Positions 1 to 5,188 of a stretch of 5,468 nucleotides of DNA are shown here, in pieces. The notes under the pieces are model-generated. The model did no database searches, was not told where the DNA came from, and saw only the letters and a program-made list of their open reading frames with translations. Source of the stretch: Rhodospirillales bacterium (GTDB taxonomy: Bacteria; Pseudomonadota; Alphaproteobacteria; Rhodospirillales; JABHCV01); assembly GCA_016776705.1 (NCBI GenBank), contig JADHSW010000189.1, positions 1 through 5,468 of the forward strand, read 5' to 3'. The translations under genes and the position numbers were made by a program. Numbering within the stretch: position 1 is the first letter of the stretch; every line of letters starts with the position of its first letter.

Positions 1-371
1 CATCTGTCGGGGAAATCGGCGGCCGTCCCCTTGATGGCGTCGTCGGTTTAAGTGGTGGAATCATGGGTGGCTTTGCCGGTTTGTCCGGTTTGCTGCCAAC
101 CTTGTGGGCAGGAATTCGGGGCTGGCCGAGAACCCGGCAACGCGGCACATATCAGCCATTTATCCTGCTCATGCATGCCCTGGGCATCGCCACATTTGGG
201 GCCAGTGGAATGATTACCCAACAAACGGCGACCAATTTAATGTGGTGCCTGCCGGCCATTATTGGCGGATCATGGCTTGGCGTAAAAGCCTATCCGCACC
301 TGAACGATGCCCTGTTCAAACGGCTGGTTCTGGGATTGATTCTGATATCGGGCGTCACCTTGCTGGTTTAG
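1..371 (+). CDS. TauE/SafE family membrane permease, 3' end (partial)
   Basis: This is the C-terminal 122 residues of a membrane protein whose open frame enters from the left edge (first full codon at position 3), so the ATG at 63 is internal and not the start. The fragment has a glycine-rich membrane segment (around residues 12-31, GLSGGIMGGFAGLSGLL) followed by TLWAGIRGW and a basic loop (RTRQR). Three more hydrophobic segments follow (PFILLMHALGIATF, LMWCLPAIIGGSWLG, LVLGLILISGVTLLV). That matches the second repeat half of the TauE/SafE (formerly DUF81) family, inner-membrane proteins linked to export of sulfite, sulfoacetate and other organic anions. The actual substrate cannot be told. 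The TAG stop at 369-371 interlocks with the TAA stop of the convergent aminotransferase gene. No terminator hairpin separates the two. Confidence 0.85.
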   Translation, partial: SVGEIGGRPLDGVVGLSGGIMGGFAGLSGLLPTLWAGIRGWPRTRQRGTYQPFILLMHALGIATFGASGMITQQTATNLMWCLPAIIGGSWLGVKAYPHLNDALFKRLVLGLILISGVTLLV

Positions 372-1702
372 GCGAAAGCTTCGGCTAACGCCCCGTCAAT
401 GGCCCGTCCAAGCTTGTCGACAACTTCACCTATTTCGGACTCGCTGATGATAAAAGGCGGGGCTAACAGCACATGGTCGCCCTTCTCGCCATCAACGCAT
501 CCACCGTCCGGGTAACAGACGAGACCATCGGCGAAAGCCAGGGCCTTGATTCGTGCGTGAATTTTCAAAACGGGATTGAAAGGCTCCTTGGTTGAGCGGT
601 CCTTGACCAGTTCAAGCCCCCGGAACAGGCCCCGCCCACGAATGTCCCCCACATGATGGTGGTTGCCAAAGCGTTCAATCAGCGACTTGTTCAAAAAGTC
701 GCCCTGGATTTTCACCGCATCAAGAAGGTTACGCGATTTGATGGCGTTTTGCACCGCCAGCGCTGCCGCACACGCAGTTGCGTGGCCCATGTAGGTATGA
801 CCGTGCTGGAAAAATCCCGGACCGTCACGGAAAGCCTGAAACAGTTGATCGGAGACCATGGTCGCACCTATGGGCTGGTAGCCGGCACCAAGCCCCTTAG
901 CCATGACGATCAGGTCAGGTGAAATACCCTCCTGCTCGCAGGCGTAAAGGGACCCGGTCCGCCCCATGCCGCTCATCACTTCATCAAGGATCAACAGCAC
1001 GCCGTATTTGTCGCAAATTTCACGAATGCGCTTGAAGTATCCCTCGACAGCGCTCACAGCCCCCAACGTCGCCCCAACGACAGTTTCGGCGATAAAGGCG
1101 CATACCGTTTCCGGCCCCAGTTCAATAATCTTGTCTTCCAGCTCACCCGCCACACGAAGTCCATAATCCGCATTGCTTTCCCCATCCTGCTTGCCCCGGT
1201 AGGCAAAACAGGGTGAGATATGATGGGTGTCAATCAACAAGGGCTGGTAGGGCATGCGACGTTTATGGTGTCCACCGACGGACAACGCGCCCAGTGTATT
1301 GCCATGATAGCTTTGCCAGCGTCCTATTATGTGCTGGCGCTGGGGCTGATTGATAATGGTGAAGTACTGACGCGCCATCTTAAGCGCCGTCTCAATGGCT
1401 TCTGAACCACCGGAAACAAAATAGACCCATTCGATCCCGTCCGGGGCATCGGCAATCAGGGCTTCAGCCAGATCTTCAGCCGGACCGGATGTAAAAAAAC
1501 CTGTATGAGCAAAGGCCATAGAATCAGCCTGCTTCTTAATCGCATCTATAACTTCCCTGTCCCCGTGTCCCAAGCAGGAAACAGCCGCGCCTCCAGATGC
1601 ATCCAGATACCGCTTGCCATCGGAATCGATCAGATAGACACCGTCACCGGCCACCGCAACAGGCATTTTGGCCTTGATTTGGCGTTGAAAAATTCTGCTC
1701 AT
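368..1702 (-). CDS. Class III PLP-dependent aminotransferase
   Basis: This 444-aa protein is a complete fold-type I, class III (omega) aminotransferase, a cytosolic enzyme that moves an amino group to a keto acid via pyridoxal phosphate. Visible motifs are: the N-terminal substrate-pocket segment around 32-46 (YLDASGGAAVSCLGH); the phosphate-binding SGGSEA at 97-102; YHG at 132-134, whose aromatic ring stacks on PLP; E206; D240 in LDEVMSGMGRTG, which binds the pyridine nitrogen; the Schiff-base lysine K269 in MAKGLGAGYQPIGA; T303 in HTYMGH; and the RGRGLFRGLEL block near 355-364. The length is normal for the family. Relatives are usually annotated as aspartate aminotransferase family, but members act on omega-amino acids, diaminobutyrate, beta-alanine, taurine and polyamines, so the substrate is undetermined. 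It starts 2 nt after the RpiR-type gene and is almost certainly co-transcribed with it, suggesting control by that regulator. Confidence 0.93.
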   Translation of the reverse strand: MSRIFQRQIKAKMPVAVAGDGVYLIDSDGKRYLDASGGAAVSCLGHGDREVIDAIKKQADSMAFAHTGFFTSGPAEDLAEALIADAPDGIEWVYFVSGGSEAIETALKMARQYFTIINQPQRQHIIGRWQSYHGNTLGALSVGGHHKRRMPYQPLLIDTHHISPCFAYRGKQDGESNADYGLRVAGELEDKIIELGPETVCAFIAETVVGATLGAVSAVEGYFKRIREICDKYGVLLILDEVMSGMGRTGSLYACEQEGISPDLIVMAKGLGAGYQPIGATMVSDQLFQAFRDGPGFFQHGHTYMGHATACAAALAVQNAIKSRNLLDAVKIQGDFLNKSLIERFGNHHHVGDIRGRGLFRGLELVKDRSTKEPFNPVLKIHARIKALAFADGLVCYPDGGCVDGEKGDHVLLAPPFIISESEIGEVVDKLGRAIDGALAEAFA

Positions 1703-1704
1703 CT

Positions 1705-2622
1705 TTATTTTTTCCTGCCTTTTAAGGATTTTCGCTTTTTCTTTTTGCCAACTTCATTCTGATGCCAGTAGGCATTGAAGCTGTCCAGTTGCTTCTCGCT
1801 CTCGCCAATGGCGTCAAGCGCCGATTGCCCGCCTTCTACCACCAATAGCGCGATCAGTTCTTCGGCCACGGCAACGCCAGCAGCAACCGAATGAAAGAAC
1901 GACGGGCTTTCATTTTTAATGATCAACACTTTATCAGCGTTCTTCGCCAACGGGGAAACAGGGCTATCGGTCATAACCACTGCCTTGCCACCATGATCCT
2001 TGGCGTAGTCTATCGCACGCACTGTTTCGATCGAATAGGGATTGAAACTGATGGCGAGGATCACATCGTCCTTGCAGAAGTTCCTCAAGCCATCGGAAAA
2101 GGCCCCGCCCCGGCCATCAAGCATGATCGCATTATCGCGAAACATGGAATAGGCGTAATGGAAAAAACAGGCGACGGGAAAAACGCCGCGCATGCCGACA
2201 ATAAACAGTCGCCGGGCCCTTCCCAGAATATTGACGCAGGACTCGAAGCTTTCCTGTGAATTGATGTCAAAGGTTTCACGCAAGTTGCTCAGATTCGAGC
2301 CAAGCACTTCCTGAGTCAGTTGGGTTTCGCCTTCATGACCGCGAGCCTGAAGGTTCTGGGCTTTGGCAAGATACCCTTCCGGGCGGGCACGCAGGCGATG
2401 TTGAAACGGCGACCTGAAATCCTGGTAGCTGTCGAACCCATATGATTTTGCCAACCGCACCATGGTCGACGGATGCACCCCGGCGCTGGCGGCAAGCTTG
2501 CGCATGGACATCAGGGCGACATCATCCGGGCGATCCAGGACGTGCCTTGCCGCAACCTGCAACTGCGGGCTCAAGCCTGGGAATGAGTCCGCTATCTTTT
2601 TGCTAAAATCAGCAAATTCCAT
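1705..2622 (-). CDS. MurR/RpiR family transcriptional regulator with SIS domain
   Basis: This 305-aa regulator has the standard RpiR layout. An N-terminal helix-turn-helix domain covers about 1-77, with the HTH around 38-70 (SMRKLAASAGVHPSTMVRLAKSYGF, then SYQDFR). A linker follows, then a sugar-isomerase (SIS) fold at about 125-262 (RLFIVGMRGVFPVACFFHYAYSMF, VILAISFNPYSIETV, KAVVMTDSPVSPLA). SIS domains in this family bind phosphorylated sugars or related effectors. This branch, with the GMRGVFPVA-type loop instead of the usual GxGxS, is often found beside amino-compound catabolic genes, so the ligand may not be a sugar phosphate. The protein ends in an unusual basic tail (residues 293-305, GKKKKRKSLKGRKK region). 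ATG at 2622 is the natural start; an AGGA lies about 13 nt upstream, a rather long spacing. It heads the operon with the aminotransferase and is divergent from apt. Confidence 0.93.
   Translation of the reverse strand: MEFADFSKKIADSFPGLSPQLQVAARHVLDRPDDVALMSMRKLAASAGVHPSTMVRLAKSYGFDSYQDFRSPFQHRLRARPEGYLAKAQNLQARGHEGETQLTQEVLGSNLSNLRETFDINSQESFESCVNILGRARRLFIVGMRGVFPVACFFHYAYSMFRDNAIMLDGRGGAFSDGLRNFCKDDVILAISFNPYSIETVRAIDYAKDHGGKAVVMTDSPVSPLAKNADKVLIIKNESPSFFHSVAAGVAVAEELIALLVVEGGQSALDAIGESEKQLDSFNAYWHQNEVGKKKKRKSLKGRKK
1713..1720 (-). promoter_or_regulatory. Ribosome binding site of the aminotransferase gene
   Basis: On the minus strand AGGCAGGA sits 10 nt upstream of the aminotransferase ATG. 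It lies inside the last codons of the RpiR-type gene, those encoding the end of its lysine-rich tail, just before the TAA stop. Translation of the two genes is therefore probably coupled. Confidence 0.5.
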
Positions 2623-2669
2623 GATTTGAGTGTTTTCCTAAAGGTGCCCGGAAAGTTTCTTGTTAAGCA

Positions 2670-2699
2670 ATACTATCGTCAGGCGGCTTGGCAATGCAA
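2670..2699 (-). promoter_or_regulatory. Candidate sigma-70 promoter for the rpiR-aminotransferase unit
   Basis: On the minus strand TTGCAT (-35, 2694-2699) and TAGTAT (-10, 2670-2675) are separated by 18 bp; the matches to consensus are 3/6 and 4/6. Transcription would begin near 2663 and leave a leader of about 40 nt. The direct repeats lie just upstream of the -35, centred near -57, a place more typical of activation than of simple blocking. The match is weak. Confidence 0.25.
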
Positions 2700-2704
2700 C
2701 AAAA

Positions 2705-2736
2705 TGAAACAATTGAAATTTTTTTGAAACGATTGA
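2705..2736. repeat. Pair of 12-bp direct repeats, candidate regulator operator
   Basis: TGAAACAATTGA (2705-2716) and TGAAACGATTGA (2725-2736) match at 11 of 12 positions. They begin exactly 20 bp apart, close to two turns of the DNA helix, so both copies present the same face. Their place in the divergent region next to an RpiR-type gene suggests an operator for that autoregulator. This is inference: the family's sites vary and no single consensus applies. Confidence 0.5.
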
Positions 2737-2793
2737 TCCCTACTGTATTTTTTTAAGAACCCTAAATTGCCCCTTGTCGCCTTAAGCGTTAGA

Positions 2794-2822
2794 GTGCCCC
2801 GAGCACCCTGAATATTTACAAT
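2794..2822 (+). promoter_or_regulatory. Candidate sigma-70 promoter for apt-hpt
   Basis: TACAAT at 2817-2822 matches the -10 consensus at 5 of 6 positions. It has a poor -35 (GTGCCC, 2794-2799) at 17-bp spacing. Transcription would begin near 2829, giving a leader of roughly 17 nt that includes the only purine-rich stretch (AAAGAGA) before the apt ATG. Suggestive only. Confidence 0.25.
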
Positions 2823-2845
2823 TAACCAAAGAGACTATTAATTTC

Positions 2846-3364
2846 ATGGATATCAAAGACCATATTCGTTCTATCCCCGATTTCCCCAAGCCGGGCATTC
2901 AGTTTTACGATATATCCACCCTGCTGGCTCATGCAGATGCGTGGCAAGTCGCCATGGGACGATTTTCTCAAATGATCCGCCGCTATCAACCCGACGTTCT
3001 GGCTGGCATCGAATCTCGCGGTTTTCTTGTTGCAGCTCCGTTGGCGCTGAAACTTGGCTGCGGTTTTACCATGGTCCGCAAAAAGGGAAAGCTGCCTGGC
3101 AAGACCGTATCCCATGAGTATGACCTGGAATACGGATCGGACATTATCGAAATTCAGGACGATGCGGTGGAACCCGGACAGCGGGTTGTCATTCTTGACG
3201 ATCTGTTAGCCACAGGCGGCACCCTCGGGGCGTCGATTGAACTGTTCAAGAAGGTTGGTGCCGAAGTTGTTGGCACGGGCTGCATTATTGAACTGGACTT
3301 CCTTAAAGGGCGCGAGAAGCTGGGCGGTATACCCTTTGACGCCCTGGTCACATACAGCGATTAG
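2846..3364 (+). CDS. apt: Adenine phosphoribosyltransferase
   Basis: This 172-aa cytosolic purine-salvage enzyme condenses adenine with PRPP to form AMP and pyrophosphate. It has the full family signature: IRSIPDFPKPGIQFYDIST near the N terminus (8-25), where PGI-F-DI is the typical adenine-site region; GIESRGF at 54-60; the basic loop RKKGKLPGKT at 78-87; EYG at 95-97; and the PRPP-binding motif VVILDDLLATGGT at 114-126 with its paired acidic residues. The length is typical (about 170-180 aa). ATG at 2846 fits the family N terminus; a weak AAAGAGA lies upstream and no better in-frame start was seen. It is divergent from the RpiR-type gene and followed 8 nt later by an Hpt gene, an uncommon partner for apt. 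Confidence 0.97.
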   Translation: MDIKDHIRSIPDFPKPGIQFYDISTLLAHADAWQVAMGRFSQMIRRYQPDVLAGIESRGFLVAAPLALKLGCGFTMVRKKGKLPGKTVSHEYDLEYGSDIIEIQDDAVEPGQRVVILDDLLATGGTLGASIELFKKVGAEVVGTGCIIELDFLKGREKLGGIPFDALVTYSD

Positions 3365-3368
3365 GAAG
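3363..3368 (+). promoter_or_regulatory. Ribosome binding site of the Hpt gene overlapping the apt stop
   Basis: AGGAAG begins within the TAG stop codon of apt and lies 4 nt before the ATG of the Hpt gene. This placement fixes the Hpt start and implies translational coupling with apt on one transcript. Confidence 0.6.
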
Positions 3369-3372
3369 CCAA

Positions 3373-3732
3373 ATGGAGCAAGCGGAACTTGATCTGGAAA
3401 TCGTCCATCAGTTCCTTGTCGACGTTGGTCCTGCAGCGAAAGAACTGGTCTGTCTGTTCGCCGATGAGACCAAGGCCAGACTGCTTCTAATGGATCAGCT
3501 GGCGAGCGCCAGGGACTGGATGACGCTGGCTGTTGAGGCTCACGCCCTTAAAGGGGCGAGCAAAACCTACGGCCTTGTCAGACTTCCCGAAATCGCCCGT
3601 CTACTTGAACAGGCCTGCCGGAACAATGACGGCGAAAGCTCCCTTCGCATCATGGGCGACCTTCCAGACACGACGAACGACGCCCTTGATGCGCTGGTCC
3701 GGGAAATTCAGGTAAGGCCTTTTCAAGACTGA
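3373..3732 (+). CDS. Hpt-domain histidine phosphotransfer protein, LuxU-like
   Basis: This is a stand-alone 119-aa histidine phosphotransfer protein. The phosphoacceptor is predicted to be H57 in the motif EAHALKGASKTYGLVRL (56-72); HxLKGxxxxxG is the hallmark of the Hpt four-helix bundle. There is no kinase, receiver or membrane segment. Its size and the AHALK...FG/YG...RL spacing resemble Vibrio LuxU (about 114 aa, phospho-His near position 58). It would shuttle a phosphoryl group between a hybrid sensor kinase encoded elsewhere and a receiver domain. The obvious receiver candidate is the LuxO-like regulator encoded convergently, with which this gene overlaps by 10 nt. Upstream it is tightly linked to apt (8-nt gap). 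The Hpt assignment is firm; the LuxU role and the pairing with the neighbour are inferred from resemblance and position. Confidence 0.85.
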   Translation: MEQAELDLEIVHQFLVDVGPAAKELVCLFADETKARLLLMDQLASARDWMTLAVEAHALKGASKTYGLVRLPEIARLLEQACRNNDGESSLRIMGDLPDTTNDALDALVREIQVRPFQD

Positions 3733-5147
3733 TCCCAGGCGGAACGTTTGCGGTAAAGCGTCGAGGCGCTGACCCCAAGGCGCGCGGCGGCCTTTGGCAC
3801 ATTGTCATCGCACAAACGGATGGCCTGTTCGATAATTTCACGCTCTACCTCTTCAAGCGGGCGAATGGATTCTTCAGTCTGCGCTATCAGGCTCTCAACG
3901 CTTCCTTTGGCTGTGGGCTTCCTGTCCTTCCCGCCTTCAACAACCGTTTCGACAATATTTTCGACCAGTTCATTCAAGGGTGCGGGCAACATCCCCGACT
4001 CCACGTCCTCGCCATCATTCAGCACCACAATATTGCGAACCGCATTTTGCAACTGTCGGATATTTCCTGGCCACGTATAGGAATTGAACACGGCTTCGGC
4101 ACGCGGCGAGAAACGCAAGAACGATTTGCCTTCCTCGTGGCTGTAAACCCCAAGAAAATGATTGGCGATGGCAAGTACGTCATCGCCCCTGTCGCGTAAA
4201 GGCGGCATGGCCATTGGAATGACGTGCAAGCGGTAAAACAGGTCTTCGCGAAACCGCCCTTCGGCGACTTCCACATCCGGATCGCGGTTGGTAGCGCAAA
4301 CAAAACGAATATCGACGGTTTCAATAGCGCTGCCGCCTACTTTTTGAAATGTTCCGGTTTGAATAAATCGCAGCAGTTTGGTTTGCAGGTCCAGGTCCAT
4401 CTCGCATATTTCGTCAAGGAAAAGCGTTCCCCCGTTGGCACGCTGTGCTGCACCGTCCCGATCATTTACCGCGCCGGTGAAGGAGCCCTTAACATGACCG
4501 AAAATCTCGCTTTCCATCAGGTCTCGCGGGATGGCGCCGCAATTTATGGCGATAAAGGGCTGATCAGCTCTATTGGAGCGCTTGTGAATGGCCTCGGCGC
4601 AAACTTCCTTTCCGGTACCGCTTTCCCCGGTAATAAACACGGTCGCCTTGCTATGCGCGGCACTATCAATAATCCGGTAGACAGCCTGCATAGGCAGAGA
4701 TGAGCCGATAAAACCGAAATATTCCTCGCGACCCGTATCCTTATACGTTTCAACAATATTGGTCAGGTAATGGTGCTTGAGTGCATTGTTCAGGGTGACC
4801 CGAAGGCGTTCGGCATTGAACGGCTTGATGACAAAATCAAAGGCCCCCAGACGCATCGCTTCGACTGCCACATTGACCGATCCATGAGCGGTCATCACGA
4901 CGACTTCGACATTCATTTTGTTGTCATGGATGTGTTTAAGGATTTCCAGGCCATCCATATCTGGCAATACCAGATCGAGCAGAACCACTTCTGGCGAAGC
5001 CGAATCCAGCACTTCAAGGGCCTGCTTGCCGGTTTCCGAATGAACCAGATCAATTGGCTCCTCGCGAAGATACTCCTGATACGTCCTTGCCAGAGATATC
5101 GTATCCTCAACCATCAGGACTTTTGGTTTTGTATTTGTTGTCCCCAT
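3723..5147 (-). CDS. luxO: LuxO-like sigma-54-dependent response regulator
   Basis: This 474-aa NtrC-class activator is full length. The receiver domain (about 9-125) has the acidic pair E14/D15 (VLMVEDT), phosphoacceptor D58 (VVLLDLVLPDMDG), T86 and K108 (VIKPF). The sigma-54 AAA+ domain (about 145-375) has Walker A GESGTGKE at 174-181, the sigma-54 contact loop as GSFTGA (221-226; usual form GAFTGA), Walker B TLFLDEI at 241-247, and GRFREDLFYRL at 297-307 with the arginine finger. A Fis-type HTH lies at about 433-470 (PKAAARLGVSASTLYRKRSAW). Blocks such as DLDLQTKLLRFIQTGTFQKVG, SHEEGKSFLRF and RNIVVLNDGE closely resemble Vibrio LuxO as I remember it, which sets it apart from generic NtrC or AtoC types. 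An in-frame TGA directly precedes the ATG, so that start is secure. No clear Shine-Dalgarno is present. It follows mutY by 41 bp. Confidence 0.93.
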   Translation of the reverse strand: MGTTNTKPKVLMVEDTISLARTYQEYLREEPIDLVHSETGKQALEVLDSASPEVVLLDLVLPDMDGLEILKHIHDNKMNVEVVVMTAHGSVNVAVEAMRLGAFDFVIKPFNAERLRVTLNNALKHHYLTNIVETYKDTGREEYFGFIGSSLPMQAVYRIIDSAAHSKATVFITGESGTGKEVCAEAIHKRSNRADQPFIAINCGAIPRDLMESEIFGHVKGSFTGAVNDRDGAAQRANGGTLFLDEICEMDLDLQTKLLRFIQTGTFQKVGGSAIETVDIRFVCATNRDPDVEVAEGRFREDLFYRLHVIPMAMPPLRDRGDDVLAIANHFLGVYSHEEGKSFLRFSPRAEAVFNSYTWPGNIRQLQNAVRNIVVLNDGEDVESGMLPAPLNELVENIVETVVEGGKDRKPTAKGSVESLIAQTEESIRPLEEVEREIIEQAIRLCDDNVPKAAARLGVSASTLYRKRSAWDQS

Positions 5148-5155
5148 TCAGATAG

Positions 5156-5183
5156 TCTATAGGCTCGGGACGGTTTTCGCCAA
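5156..5183 (-). promoter_or_regulatory. Candidate promoter of the LuxO-like gene, possibly leaderless
   Basis: On the minus strand TTGGCG (-35, 5178-5183) and TATAGA (-10, 5156-5161) are 16 bp apart, each matching consensus at 4 of 6 positions. The -10 ends 8 nt before the ATG, so transcription would begin within about 0-2 nt of the start codon. That fits the lack of a Shine-Dalgarno. Read-through from mutY is an equally possible source of transcript. Confidence 0.25.
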
Positions 5184-5188
5184 TATTA

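Larger units (their letters stand above)
2623..2845. promoter_or_regulatory. Divergent intergenic control region between rpiR-type gene and apt
   Basis: This 223-bp stretch has no credible gene and must hold the promoters of both flanking divergent genes. It is AT-rich in the middle, with two T7 tracts (2719-2725 and 2748-2754), and contains the paired direct repeat at 2705-2736. No convincing terminator, riboswitch fold or sigma-54 (-24/-12) promoter was seen. A short GTGC/GCAC hairpin at 2794-2805 is too weak to call. Confidence 0.7.

Noticed and set aside
104..388. 94-aa plus-strand frame overlapping the permease
   Set aside because: It is a second frame of the same strand; the permease frame has clear membrane-protein composition and family motifs.
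1891..2259. 122-aa plus-strand open frame inside the RpiR-type gene
   Set aside because: It is antisense to the SIS domain and has no domain features of its own.
2726..2739. IHF-like site on the minus strand (GATCAA-N4-TTC)
   Set aside because: It misses the consensus at two of the informative positions and overlaps the direct repeat, which is the stronger explanation.
2794..2805. GTGC-loop-GCAC hairpin as a terminator
   Set aside because: The stem is only 4 bp and no T-run follows on either strand.
2623..2845. A qrr-like small RNA gene next to the LuxO/LuxU-like pair
   Set aside because: No sigma-54 promoter and no hairpin followed by a T-run was found; the T7 tracts have no stem before them.
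2822..3115. 97-aa minus-strand open frame over the start of apt
   Set aside because: It is the reverse of a strongly conserved apt segment and would occupy the divergent promoter region; nothing supports it.
3794..3816. TGGCAC-containing stretch resembling a sigma-54 -24 element
   Set aside because: There is no matching TTGC -12 element at the right spacing, and it lies inside the regulator's coding sequence at the conserved HTH.
4224..4703. 159-aa plus-strand open frame inside the LuxO-like gene
   Set aside because: It lies wholly antisense to the conserved AAA+ domain, its protein has no recognisable family features, and the minus-strand protein explains the sequence fully.
4770..5162. 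130-aa plus-strand open frame across the 5' end of the LuxO-like gene
   Set aside because: It is antisense to the conserved receiver domain; its composition (rich in His, Gln, Ile, Trp) is typical of a shadow frame.
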